From an uncultured Rhodospirillales bacterium (GTDB lineage: Bacteria > Pseudomonadota > Alphaproteobacteria > Acetobacterales > Acetobacteraceae): 64,000 nt of DNA. The notes under the pieces were generated by a model, which worked only from the letters and a program-made list of their open reading frames with translations, ran no database searches and was not told the DNA's origin. Shown here piece by piece: positions 9,287-17,786 of this stretch. The first letter of the stretch is position 1. Each line of letters begins with the position of its first letter. The stretch covers positions 1 through 64,000 of the forward strand of contig CAIYSR010000011.1 of NCBI GenBank assembly GCA_903928895.1, written 5' to 3'. The position numbers and the translations under genes are program-made.

Positions 9287-10507
9287 CTACATCCGTGCCA
9301 CCGCCGCGAACCCGGCATCGGCCGCCGCCAGTGCCGCGTCGATGTCGGCCGGCCCGTGCGCGGTGCTCAGGAACATGTTGTGCTTGGGGTGAAAATACGC
9401 ACCCGCACGCAGCGCGGTGGAGCAGAACCGGTTGGCCTTGGCGAGGTCCGCGTCGGCGTCGAACAGGACCAGCGGCATCTGCACCGGGCCGGTCTGGCGG
9501 ATCGGGGTGCCGTGGCGCGCGGCGAGGGCGGCCATGCCGTCGCGGAAGCGCTGACCCATCGCCTGCATGTGGCCGATGCCGTCGTCGCGCTTGAGCGCGG
9601 TGACGGTGGCGACCGCGGCGGCCATCGGCACGGCGGCGGTCCAGAACGAGCCGGTGGAGAAGGTTTTTGTCACGGGCGCGCGAAACCGGTCATTGCCGGT
9701 GATGGCAGCCAGGGGGTGGCCGTTGGCGATGGATTTGCTCCACGCCGCCATGTCCGGCCGCACGCCGAGACCCTCCCAGGAACCGCCGAGATGCAGGCGG
9801 AAGCCGGCGCGGACGTCATCGATGATGAGCGCGGCGCCGGTGGCGTCGCAGAGTTCGCGGGCGCGGCGGGCGAAGTCCGGCGTTGGCATTTCCTGGTCGA
9901 AGCCGACATCGTGGCGGAAGGCGGAGACCAGGATGGCGGCGAGATCGTCGCGGTTGCGGTCCACCGCCGCGTCCAGGCTGGCGACGTCGTTGAACACGTA
10001 GTGGTCGATATGGGCGCGGTCCTCGGCGGTGACGCCGGAGAGGGAGGGCGATGTCCAGGGCACGGCGCCGTGGTAGGCGCCTTTGGCGACCAGGACTTTG
10101 CGGCGGCCGGTGCCGGCGCGGGCGAAGGTGACGGCCATGGTGGTGGCGTCGGTGCCGTTTTTCTGGAACTGGACCCAGTCGGCATGGGGGATGGTGTCGA
10201 CCAGGAGTTCGGCGAGTTCGACCATCGCCTCGCCCGGCCCGTTCTGGCAGTCGCCGAGGGCGGCCTGGCGGGCGGCGGCGGCTTCGACCTCGGGGTGATG
10301 GTGGCCGAGCAGGACCGGGCCCCAGGAGCACATGAAGTCGATATATTCGTTGCCGTCGACGTCTCGGATGCGGCAGCCCTGGGCGGAGGCGAAGAATTGC
10401 GGGTAGCCCTCAGGCATGTTGGCGGCGTTCTGGTGACCCCACATCCCGCCGGGGACGACTTTGGCGGCGCGGGCGCGCAGTTCGGAATCCTTGGCGTTGT
10501 GCAGCAT
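9287..10507 (-). CDS. Class III aminotransferase, glutamate-1-semialdehyde aminomutase-like
   Basis: The 406-residue PLP enzyme resembles HemL-type aminomutases and aminotransferases: DVDGNEYIDFMCSWGPVLLG near the N-terminus, QKNGTDATTMAVTFAR in the cofactor region and AAWSKSIANGHPLAA with the PLP lysine at 258. The PLP-contacting motif reads IIDDVRAGFR, with Asp in place of the usual Glu of DEVxxGFR. It is unlikely to be the tetrapyrrole enzyme HemL because the context is catabolic. ATG 10507 has GGAGG five bases upstream; longer starts at 10519 or 10564 do not. Confidence 0.8.
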   Translation of the reverse strand: MLHNAKDSELRARAAKVVPGGMWGHQNAANMPEGYPQFFASAQGCRIRDVDGNEYIDFMCSWGPVLLGHHHPEVEAAAARQAALGDCQNGPGEAMVELAELLVDTIPHADWVQFQKNGTDATTMAVTFARAGTGRRKVLVAKGAYHGAVPWTSPSLSGVTAEDRAHIDHYVFNDVASLDAAVDRNRDDLAAILVSAFRHDVGFDQEMPTPDFARRARELCDATGAALIIDDVRAGFRLHLGGSWEGLGVRPDMAAWSKSIANGHPLAAITGNDRFRAPVTKTFSTGSFWTAAVPMAAAVATVTALKRDDGIGHMQAMGQRFRDGMAALAARHGTPIRQTGPVQMPLVLFDADADLAKANRFCSTALRAGAYFHPKHNMFLSTAHGPADIDAALAAADAGFAAVARM

Positions 10508-10536
10508 CGGGGCCTCCATGACGCGGATGAACGATG

Positions 10537-11352
10537 CTAGGCCATCGACGGCAGGTACGACCATCCCTGCGGCGGGCGCGGCGGTACCCGCTGCTTTTCG
10601 CCATGCCAGAGTGCCCGCCCGGCGAGATCCATGCCCCAGGCGGCGGGGATGCCCTGCACTTCGAGGCCGCCGGCGGCGCGGGCGCGGTAGGCGACATGGT
10701 GATGGCCGTGGACCACGAGACGCGCGCCCATGGCGGCGGCGAGATCGTCCAGCACCCCGGCACCGCTGGGGTGGCTCGACGGCGCCTCATGGGTGATCAG
10801 CACGTCCGCGCGCTGGGTGGCGAGGGCCTCGACATCCTCGGGCCAGATCGCCAGCGTGGCGAGCGAGAAGGCCAGGGCCGCGGCCGAATCCGGGGTCCAG
10901 CCGGGGCCGAGGGTGGCCATGTCGGCGGCGAGGTCGCGTCGGGCGTGGAGGCGGGGCGGTTTTGGGGGATGCCAGACGCGGGTGTTGAAGGTGCCGCCGA
11001 GGCCGGCGATGCGCAGGCCGCCGCGCTCGACCACGCGGCCGTGCAGGGCGCCTTCGGTGGTGATGGGGTTGCGCGCGGGGTCGGCGAGGTTGTGCCACAT
11101 CTCCTTCCCGCCGTCGGAATCGTGGTTGCCGTGGATCCAGAGCAGATCGGCGCCGTGGGCCAGGATCGGCGCGGCCAGGACATCGAGCGGTGCGTGGCAT
11201 TCCATGTCGCCGAGCAGGATGACATGGCGCGCCGGCCGCGCCATCGCCGCGAGGCCGCGCTGGACCAGGTCCCAGCGGCGGTGGATATCGCCGATCAGGA
11301 TGATTTGGTGGCCGTCGAACGGGTTCAGATCAGGTCCCCTCGCGTCGGCCAC
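10537..11352 (-). CDS. Calcineurin-like metallophosphoesterase
   Basis: The 271-residue protein has the metallophosphoesterase metal ligands in order: GDIH (residues 21-24), GDM (48-50), GNHD (75-78) and a late GHHH. The family hydrolyses phosphomono- or diesters with two metal ions. The GTG start at 11352 overlaps the end of the enoyl-CoA hydratase gene by 23 bases, which suggests translational coupling. It has no signal peptide. The substrate is unknown; some relatives act on nucleotides or nucleic acids. Confidence 0.82.
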   Translation of the reverse strand: MADARGPDLNPFDGHQIILIGDIHRRWDLVQRGLAAMARPARHVILLGDMECHAPLDVLAAPILAHGADLLWIHGNHDSDGGKEMWHNLADPARNPITTEGALHGRVVERGGLRIAGLGGTFNTRVWHPPKPPRLHARRDLAADMATLGPGWTPDSAAALAFSLATLAIWPEDVEALATQRADVLITHEAPSSHPSGAGVLDDLAAAMGARLVVHGHHHVAYRARAAGGLEVQGIPAAWGMDLAGRALWHGEKQRVPPRPPQGWSYLPSMA

Positions 11353-12100
11353 CGAAGCTGGCGACCCGGCCGACGGTGTCCGGATCGAGGAAGCCGCGCA
11401 CGGTGGCGGCGGTCTCGGCGGCCAGCGCGGCCTCGATGCTGGGCGAGGGCGTGGCGAGGATGCGCTTGAGGTCGTGCACCGGGCCGCGCGGCAGGGCGGC
11501 GATGCGGTGGGCCAGGGCCAGCGCGGCGGGGAGAGGCTGTCCGTCCGGCACGGTTTTCCAGATCAGGCCCCATTGATGGGCCTCGGCGGCGGTGAATTTC
11601 TCGCCCAGCATGATCATCTCCCGCGCCCGCTGCATCCCGACCAGGCGCGGCAGCAGGTGGGTCACGGCGCCGGTGACGAAGACGCCCCAGGAGATCTCGG
11701 GGAAGAAGAATCTTGTGCCCTCGGCGGCGATGGCGAAGTCGCAATTGATCACCCATTCGAGCCCGCCGCCGACGGCCCAGCCGTGGATGGCGCCGATCAC
11801 CGGGGTGCCGCCCAGCACCATGGCGCGGGTGACGTCCTGGATGCGGTCGATATAGGCGTGGACCTCGGCTTCGGTGCCGAGCTGCTGCTCGAACTCCTTG
11901 AGGTCGTCGCCGGAGCAGAAGGCACGGCCGGCGCCGGTCAGCACGATGGCGCCGATCTCAGCGTCGGCATCGGCGGCGGTGAGCGCGGCGACGAGGTCGT
12001 CGAGCAGGGCCGGGGTGATGGCGTTGAGGCGCTCGGGGCGGTTGAGGGTGAGGATGCGCACGCCGGCGCCGGTGTCCTCGGTCAGGACGGTTCGGGTCAT
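11330..12100 (-). CDS. Enoyl-CoA hydratase/isomerase family protein
   Basis: The 256-residue crotonase-fold protein includes FCSGDDLKEF and the oxyanion-hole region HGWAVGGGLEWVINCDFA, followed by FFFPEISWGV with a candidate acidic residue. Members hydrate or isomerise acyl-CoA thioesters. Its ATG overlaps the stop of the CoA-ligase-like gene by four bases (ATGA), so the pair is co-translated: the ligase would make the CoA ester and this enzyme would act on a later product. The substrate is inferred only at class level. Confidence 0.85.
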   Translation of the reverse strand: MTRTVLTEDTGAGVRILTLNRPERLNAITPALLDDLVAALTAADADAEIGAIVLTGAGRAFCSGDDLKEFEQQLGTEAEVHAYIDRIQDVTRAMVLGGTPVIGAIHGWAVGGGLEWVINCDFAIAAEGTRFFFPEISWGVFVTGAVTHLLPRLVGMQRAREMIMLGEKFTAAEAHQWGLIWKTVPDGQPLPAALALAHRIAALPRGPVHDLKRILATPSPSIEAALAAETAATVRGFLDPDTVGRVASFGGRREGT

Positions 12101-13401
12101 GGGGCGGGGTTCCTGATCACGCGGCGGGTCTTGCCGTCGGTCCGCTCGAAACTGCCGAAGGGCAGCAGGGTGAGGCGCGCGGTCAGGCCGAGCTCGCGTT
12201 TGATCTCGGCCTCGACGGCCGTGGCGAGGCCCGGCGGGGCGGGGGTGCCTTCGGCGAGTTCGGCGGAAACCGGCAGAACGTCGTACGGGCCTGGCCCGTC
12301 CAGCACGATGCGGTAGTCTCCGCCGAGGGCGGGATTGCGGTTGAGGATCGCTGCGATCTGCACGGGGAAGGCGTTGATGCCGCGCACCACCACCATGTCG
12401 TCGCTGCGTCCGGTGACGCGGAAGCGGGGCGCGGTGCGGCCGCAGGCGGCCGGGCCGGTGCCGGTGAGGGTGACGATGTCACCGGTGCGGAAGCGGACCA
12501 ACGGCTGGCATTCGCGGCTGACATGGGTCAGCACCAGTTCGCCGCTTTCGCCTTCGCGCCAGGGCAATGGCGCCCCGGTCGCGGGGGCGACGAGTTCGGG
12601 GTGGAGGACGTCGAGCGCCATGAAATGCAGGTCGTTGTCGATCTCGCTCTGCCCGGCGAAATTGCAGAACACGTCGGACACGCCGTAGTTGGCGTTGCGC
12701 ACCTTGAAGCCCCAGGTGGACTCCATCCGGTGGCGGAAGGCAGGGTCGTCGACCCCGGCCTCGCCGCCGAACAGGCCGAGCCGCAGGCCGAGATCGGCGG
12801 GTTTCAGGCCGGCGAAGTCCTCGGCGATCACCCGTTCGAGCACGGCGGGATAGGAGGGCGTGCAGGAGATCGCGGTGATGCCGAGGTCCTGGATGGTTCG
12901 CACCAGCAGCCGCGTCTCGCCGACGCCGAAGGGGATGACGGTGGCGCCGGTGGCCTCCAGGGTCATGTGGTCGGTCAGCCCGCCCATCCACATCCGGTAG
13001 TTCAGGCAATGGACCACGCGGTGGCCGGGTCCGAGGCCGCTTGCCCCTTGCGCCCGGGCGCCGACCACCGCGGTCTCGTGCGCATCGCGGGTGGAGAGGG
13101 CGATGTTCATCGCCGTGCCAGTGGTGCCCGAGGTGCGATGCACCCGGTTCACGCCGGCGGGGTCGGCGGCGAGGTAGTCGCCAAACGGCTTGTGGTCGCG
13201 CTGGCTGGCGCGCAGCATCTCCTTGTCGCTGAGCGGCAGGGCGGCGATATCCTCGAGCCGCGAGGGCAGGGCGATTCCGGCCCATAACCGGCGGTAGAGC
13301 GCCGAGCGGGCGGCGACATAGGGCATCTGGCGCGCCCAGCACGCCTGACGATGGGCGGCGAGGTGCGCCAGATCCGCGAAATCCGCATTCTCGACCAGCA
13401 T
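12097..13401 (-). CDS. Phenylacetate-CoA ligase-like adenylate-forming enzyme
   Basis: The 434-residue protein matches PaaK-type AMP-forming ligases in length and motifs: RTSGTTGTAMNIALSTRD is the phosphate-binding loop, NYGVSDVFCNFAG fits the central adenylation segment, and FRTGDIVTLTG with RVTGRSDDMVVVRGINAFP fits the C-terminal hinge. It would activate an aryl or related carboxylate to its CoA thioester. AGGAGC precedes ATG 13401. It is first of a tight group with the crotonase and phosphoesterase genes. The exact acid is unknown; no other phenylacetate (paa) genes are in view. Confidence 0.82.
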   Translation of the reverse strand: MLVENADFADLAHLAAHRQACWARQMPYVAARSALYRRLWAGIALPSRLEDIAALPLSDKEMLRASQRDHKPFGDYLAADPAGVNRVHRTSGTTGTAMNIALSTRDAHETAVVGARAQGASGLGPGHRVVHCLNYRMWMGGLTDHMTLEATGATVIPFGVGETRLLVRTIQDLGITAISCTPSYPAVLERVIAEDFAGLKPADLGLRLGLFGGEAGVDDPAFRHRMESTWGFKVRNANYGVSDVFCNFAGQSEIDNDLHFMALDVLHPELVAPATGAPLPWREGESGELVLTHVSRECQPLVRFRTGDIVTLTGTGPAACGRTAPRFRVTGRSDDMVVVRGINAFPVQIAAILNRNPALGGDYRIVLDGPGPYDVLPVSAELAEGTPAPPGLATAVEAEIKRELGLTARLTLLPFGSFERTDGKTRRVIRNPAP

Positions 13402-13429
13402 CGATGCTCCTGGGCACGGCGTGTTCAGG

Positions 13430-14671
13430 TTAGGACAGCCATCGTGCCCTGCCTAGTTTCAGCTCCACGAGCGCGATCGGCAGTGCCGCCAGGGCGCCGA
13501 GGCCGATGAACAGAGCGAGGATCGCCCTCCATTCCCAGCCGTGATCCACCAGCAGGCCCCAGGTGAACGGAGCCGTCGCCGTGGCAAGACTTGAATACAT
13601 CGCCACGAAACTCCGCATCGCGCCCAGATTCGCGGTGCCGAACAGTTCCGCCCAGATCGCCGTGCCGGTGGTCTTGGCGATGCCGCCACTGATCCCGATC
13701 AGCGCCAGCGCGACCGGCACCGCCGAGGGCGCCGACAGGAAGGCCAACACCGCCATGCCGAGCAGGAGCGGCCATGGATGGAGCGCGAACAATATCCGGC
13801 CGGAAAACCGGTCGATCAGGCTGCCGGACAGGAACAGCGCCGCCACGTGGCTGATCGCCATCACCGGATAGCTCGCCGCGATCAGCCCACCCGGCCAGCC
13901 CCGCGCCTCGGCAATGGAAGCGGCGTAGAACAGGATGCCGGTCAGCATGAACGGCAGCAGCGCAAAAGCCGGCAGGGCGGCCCAGACATAGCGGCTGCGG
14001 GCGAGGATGCCCAAAGCGCCGATCAGTCGCGCCAGATGGCCGCCGCTTTGCGTCGCCCGTCGCGGGTCCGCCGGCATGCGGCGCGCAAGCCACCACGCCG
14101 TGGGCAGAACGGTTGCCACCAACACCAGCGCGATACCCTCATAGGTGCCGCGCCAGCCGAAGGCCACGATTGCCGCCGCCACGGTGATCGGCACCAGCGC
14201 GTCCGCCAGCGGCAGCCCCAGCCCGGTGATGCCGAGTGCCCGCCCGCGATCCGCGGTGAAGGCGCGGGCGGTGGCGGTCGCCTCGATGTGGACCATCAAG
14301 CCCTGCCCGCTCAGCCGCAGCAGATAGAAGCCGAACGCCAGCACCGCGGGATGCGGGGCCAGCGCCAAAACCATGCAGCCGGCGGCCAGGCCGGCGATCG
14401 TGGCGGCGCTGAACTGGCGCAGGGGGACGACATCGATGAAATGCCCGATTGCCAGCAGCGTGGCCGCCGAGGCCAGGTTGGCGAGCAGATACAGGCCCCC
14501 GACCTCGGCCGCCGACAATCCGAAGCTTGCCGAGAACGATGGGATGAACAGCCCGACGACGATGGTCTGCCCAGGCGCGGAGCAGAATGTGTGAAGCCCG
14601 CCGAACAGCAGGGCACGCCAGTTGCGGCTGACGAACGCCGCCGCGGCGGGGCGGTGGGGCGCGGCGGGCAT
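13430..14671 (-). CDS. Major facilitator superfamily transporter
   Basis: The 413-residue protein has about twelve hydrophobic segments in two halves. Landmarks are ALLFGGLHTFCSAPGQTIVV in helix 1, IGHFIDVVPLRQF in the loop after helix 2 and a charged central loop around WWLARRMPADPRRATQ. It should be a cytoplasmic-membrane porter, perhaps for the compound handled by the neighbouring CoA-ligase, crotonase and monooxygenase genes (inference from context). It lies 28 bases upstream of the ligase start on the same strand. Confidence 0.85.
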   Translation of the reverse strand: MPAAPHRPAAAAFVSRNWRALLFGGLHTFCSAPGQTIVVGLFIPSFSASFGLSAAEVGGLYLLANLASAATLLAIGHFIDVVPLRQFSAATIAGLAAGCMVLALAPHPAVLAFGFYLLRLSGQGLMVHIEATATARAFTADRGRALGITGLGLPLADALVPITVAAAIVAFGWRGTYEGIALVLVATVLPTAWWLARRMPADPRRATQSGGHLARLIGALGILARSRYVWAALPAFALLPFMLTGILFYAASIAEARGWPGGLIAASYPVMAISHVAALFLSGSLIDRFSGRILFALHPWPLLLGMAVLAFLSAPSAVPVALALIGISGGIAKTTGTAIWAELFGTANLGAMRSFVAMYSSLATATAPFTWGLLVDHGWEWRAILALFIGLGALAALPIALVELKLGRARWLS

Positions 14672-14675
14672 AGAC

Positions 14676-14915
14676 TCAGCGGCTGGGGAGCGGGCTTCCG
14701 GCGGTGTGGCGAAGCTGGTCGATCGCCTTGGAGACCCGATACCACAGGGACCACCCCGCCATATCGCCCTGTTGCGAGCGTTCCTGCGCGAGTTTCAGCG
14801 CGCGCGTGGTGGCGATGGGTCCATGAACCCGCAGCATGAGGAGCGCGGCGCGGCGCTCCTTGGAGATCGCAGTTACCATGTCGGCGGTCGAATCCTGTGA
14901 GTGATCGAGATCCAC
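14676..14915 (-). CDS. Small protein of unknown function upstream of the MFS gene
   Basis: The frame encodes 79 residues from GTG 14915, or 67 from the internal ATG at 14879. It is a soluble, mostly helical protein with no signal peptide or membrane segment; HGPIATTRALKLAQERSQQG followed by WSLWYRVSKAIDQL is reminiscent of small helical DUF proteins (DUF6961-like), but I cannot confirm the family. It ends 4 bases before the MFS start, so it is probably the first gene of that transcript. Confidence 0.55.
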   Translation of the reverse strand: MDLDHSQDSTADMVTAISKERRAALLMLRVHGPIATTRALKLAQERSQQGDMAGWSLWYRVSKAIDQLRHTAGSPLPSR

Positions 14916-15021
14916 AGCCTAGGTCAGGTTTCCTGCCGAACACGCCGCACATTCGGCAACCCAGCCCTGCTGGATAATCAGGGTTGGCGCGCCGGATCCG
15001 GCGTTTCGCGGAACCGGCCGG

Positions 15022-15447
15022 TCAGGTCGACGAGGGGTAGCAGGCGCTCACGGAGATGAGCGGCGAGGCGAAGGGTGCCGGCAGGGTCAGGGCGCCCCAG
15101 AACTGGTGAGATATCGTGACGATAGCGGCCTTGCCCGGGGCGCCGTTGCAGGAGGCCGCCGTGGTGACGGTGACCTCGGCCTTGACGATCTCGTCGGGTA
15201 CCAGCCATTCGCCCACCGCCTTGGCGGCGAAGTCGGCGACATCGGGACAATCGGCGCTGCCGATGGCGGAGCAGCGCGCGGCGATGGTCGCGGCCGACTG
15301 CATCGCGTTCTGCGTCCACAGCACGAAGCCGAGTTCGAGGATGGCGAAGGTGATGGGGAAGAAGATCGCCGAGATGATGACGAATTCGAACGCCTGCGCG
15401 CCGCGCCGGTCCGAACGGAGGCGCCGAGCGAGACCACGGGGCTTCAT
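15022..15447 (-). CDS. TadE-like pseudopilin/minor pilin (second copy)
   Basis: The 141-residue protein has a basic N-terminus (RRLRSDRRGAQAFEFVIISA) and a single N-terminal membrane helix with the Glu five positions after a Gly, as in TadE/TadF class IVb pseudopilins; the rest is a small extracytoplasmic domain with cysteines. Such proteins are processed by TadV and assist Flp pilus biogenesis. It overlaps the upstream TadE gene by ATGA (15444-15447), so the two are translationally coupled. The start at 15447 follows from that overlap. Its role in the Tad locus at 23.3-32.0 kb is inferred. Confidence 0.8.
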   Translation of the reverse strand: MKPRGLARRLRSDRRGAQAFEFVIISAIFFPITFAILELGFVLWTQNAMQSAATIAARCSAIGSADCPDVADFAAKAVGEWLVPDEIVKAEVTVTTAASCNGAPGKAAIVTISHQFWGALTLPAPFASPLISVSACYPSST

Positions 15448-15938
15448 TGCACCCTCAGGGTCAGGTTCTCGTACATGGTGGTCGACAGGTATTGGCTCAG
15501 CACCGGGAAGATCGGCGCGTAGGTATAGCTGGTCTGGATGTTCACGTAGGTGCCGGGCAAGGTGCTGTTGCTGACGCATTTGATCGCACAGGCCTGGACC
15601 GCGACGGTCGGCGGGTTGCTGCCGGTCAGGCAATAACAGGACGGTCCGGTGACGGTCACCGTCGTGCCGGTGAAGGACGCGCCGATCACATTGGTGACCG
15701 CCGCCTTGATGTTGGTGTTGGCGCCGGTCGCCGTACCATAGAGCATGGCGTACTGGGCACCATAGGCCACGGCATCGACCATCCGCCCCCGGGTCCAGAT
15801 GTAGAGTCCGAAATCGGCGGTGCCGCCGATCAGGGTCAGCAGGATCGGGAAGATGAAGGCAAACTCGATGATGGAATTGCCTCGCCTGCGGGCGAGCATG
15901 CGCTGGAGGCGGCGCCAGGGGGTGCGAGGGTCTACCAT
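15444..15938 (-). CDS. tadE: TadE-like pseudopilin/minor pilin (first copy)
   Basis: The 164-residue protein has RRRGNSIIEFAFIFPILLTL, the classic TadE processing and membrane segment (G, then E five residues on, then a hydrophobic helix). A Thr/Ser/Cys-rich outer domain with a CYC pair follows (PSCYCLTG). ATG 15938 lies inside the end of the preceding membrane glycosyltransferase gene, overlapping by 7 bases; no strong ribosome site is seen, so coupled translation is likely. Pilus assembly is the family role. Linking it to glycosylation is inference from the overlap. Confidence 0.82.
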   Translation of the reverse strand: MVDPRTPWRRLQRMLARRRGNSIIEFAFIFPILLTLIGGTADFGLYIWTRGRMVDAVAYGAQYAMLYGTATGANTNIKAAVTNVIGASFTGTTVTVTGPSCYCLTGSNPPTVAVQACAIKCVSNSTLPGTYVNIQTSYTYAPIFPVLSQYLSTTMYENLTLRVQ

Positions 15939-17539
15939 GTGAACACTGTCAGGCCTGGGAGTTGGCTGCGCCGGGCGCGGGCGAACCATGGGGTTGGCAC
16001 GAGAACGCGTCCGATCAGGATTTCGTCGTCGTCATCGAGATAGAGCACCACCCCGCGGCCCGAGGCAATGAGGGCGGCGAGTGCGCCGGTGTCGATCGTC
16101 GTGGCGCCGGAGACGTCGCGTTCGAGGCGATCGGCCAGGGTGACGGGCAGGGCCGGATCGGCGATCCAATGACGCAGCGGGCGGCGCAGCTTGCCATCGC
16201 TGTAGAAGGCGAGGCCCAAGGGCGCCGCATGGGGACCCGCGACCAGGACCGGGCCATCGGCGATGGTCGCCGGATTTGCCGCCAGGAGGGCGCGCCAGTC
16301 GGGCTTGTGCTGGGCGGGATCGAGGACGTTGTTCCACATTCCCATGCCGAGGCAGGCGGCGTAGAGCGTGCCGCCCCAGGCCCGGGCCGGCCAGGGGAGC
16401 GTGCCGGTCAGGATATGGGCGGCACACAGGGCGATCGGGACCGACAGCCAGAGCCCGACGCGCGGGATCAGGATCGGCCGGGCCAGGCTCACCGCCGCGA
16501 GCAGCAGAACGAACAGAAGCGGGAACACCAGCAGCACCACACGGGCCGGGCCGTCGCGCAGTGTGCGGCCGGCCAGCACCACGAGGCTGATCGCGGTGAC
16601 GGAAGCGAGGCCCATCTCCGCCAGGAGCTGCGCGTTGGCCGCCGCATCGCCGAAGTCGGTCCGCACCATGGGGCCGATGAGCAGATAGCGGCTGAGCAGG
16701 ATCGGGGTATCGATGCCGAATTTCGGCATCCAGGCGATGTTGTCAGACCCGGACTGGCGGGCCAACGCAAGCAAAACCGGCGCGGCGGCGGCTCCGGCGG
16801 CAAGCCCGGCGCCAACGAGGCGGCGCAACGCGGGGCCCGGATTGGGACTGAGGGCAAGACCGAGCAAGGTGGCGAGGCCGAGGGCGGCGACCGCGAAGGC
16901 GCCGGTGGCATGGGTGTGGAGCAAGCCGGCGGCGCCGAGGGCGAACCAGGGGGCGGCCGTACGGGGCGGAGTCCCTGGGCCGTGCGCGGCGCGCAGCAGG
17001 CGGTGGGCGCCGAGCATCGCCAGGGCGGCAAACGGCGTGAGCAAGGCATAGGCACGGGCCTCGTGGGCAAAGACGATCTGCACCGGGGTGATGGCGAGGA
17101 ACAGCCCGCCGAGCAGGGCCACGCGGGTTCCGCCGGTTTCCCGGCCGAGCTTCAGGGCGAGCGCCACGGCGGCAAACGCGGCGATGGCCGACGGCATGCG
17201 GGCGGCGGCCTCGGACACGCCGAAAATCGTCGTCCATCCTTTAAGGAGCAGATAGTGCAGCGGCGGGTTGGTCTCCGTTCGCATGCCTTCGCCGAGCAGC
17301 CAGGCCACCGGCTGGCGGATCCAGGTCAGCGAGAAGAGCTCGTTCTTCCAGAACCCGTCGGCGCCGATGCCATGCAGCCGCAACAGGACGGCGACACCGA
17401 GCACCGTGACCGTGATGATCCGGGGATACCGGCCCGCCAGGTCGGCAGGACCCATAAGGGGCCGTTCGCGGAGGGCAGCGTCGCACATCTGAACTTGCCG
17501 GGCACCGGGTCGGCCGGATCGCCCCATGCGGTCCGGCAC
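15932..17539 (-). CDS. Polytopic membrane glycosyltransferase (GT39/ArnT-like)
   Basis: The ~535-residue protein has many membrane helices. The early acidic motif sits after the first helix (GADGFWKNELFSLTW), NPPLHYLLLKGW follows, and HEARAYALLTPFAALAM is typical of the GT-C fold that uses lipid-linked sugars on the periplasmic side. The C-terminal ~90 residues are soluble. Starts at GTG 17539, ATG 17527 or later cannot be separated. The gene overlaps tadE by 7 bases and so belongs to the same minus-strand operon as the two TadE-like pilins; sugar transfer to pilins is an attractive but untested idea. Confidence 0.78.
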   Translation of the reverse strand: MPDRMGRSGRPGARQVQMCDAALRERPLMGPADLAGRYPRIITVTVLGVAVLLRLHGIGADGFWKNELFSLTWIRQPVAWLLGEGMRTETNPPLHYLLLKGWTTIFGVSEAAARMPSAIAAFAAVALALKLGRETGGTRVALLGGLFLAITPVQIVFAHEARAYALLTPFAALAMLGAHRLLRAAHGPGTPPRTAAPWFALGAAGLLHTHATGAFAVAALGLATLLGLALSPNPGPALRRLVGAGLAAGAAAAPVLLALARQSGSDNIAWMPKFGIDTPILLSRYLLIGPMVRTDFGDAAANAQLLAEMGLASVTAISLVVLAGRTLRDGPARVVLLVFPLLFVLLLAAVSLARPILIPRVGLWLSVPIALCAAHILTGTLPWPARAWGGTLYAACLGMGMWNNVLDPAQHKPDWRALLAANPATIADGPVLVAGPHAAPLGLAFYSDGKLRRPLRHWIADPALPVTLADRLERDVSGATTIDTGALAALIASGRGVVLYLDDDDEILIGRVLVPTPWFARARRSQLPGLTVFTW

Positions 17540-17685
17540 TCTTCCTTATTCGCTAGGCCATGCGTTGTTAAGGCGACGTTTGCAGTCGAGGGAAAAGCCG
17601 GTGTCCCGGCGCATGGGCAGAATTTGTCAGAATATGTTAAGTTTCCCGGCCATCGCGTTGTTCACGCCGGCGTGAGAACAATCAA

Positions 17686-17715
17686 TTGACAAATCATCAA
17701 ACATATTTTTACACT
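17686..17715 (+). promoter_or_regulatory. Candidate sigma-70 promoter for the CtrA-like regulator
   Basis: TTGACA at 17686-17691, an 18-base spacer and TACACT at 17710-17715 lie about 70 bases before the start codon, in an AT-rich stretch that stands out from the GC-rich surroundings. The 247-base gap from 17540 to 17786 separates this gene from the divergent glycosyltransferase/tadE operon and contains several TTAA half-sites but no full CtrA box. Confidence 0.55.
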
Positions 17716-17786
17716 AGAAAACTCTCATTTTTGTCACACGGGATGTAAATTGCGGGAAGAGAAAACATGACGACGGGATTACCATC

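Noticed and set aside
9287-10507. HemL (glutamate-1-semialdehyde aminomutase)
   Set aside because: The fold matches, but alphaproteobacteria make ALA by HemA condensation, the PLP motif differs, and the neighbours are catabolic.
14990-15003. Palindrome CGCCGGATCCGGCG after the second TadE-like gene
   Set aside because: It lacks a T-run in the direction of the minus-strand transcript; chance palindromes are common at this GC content.
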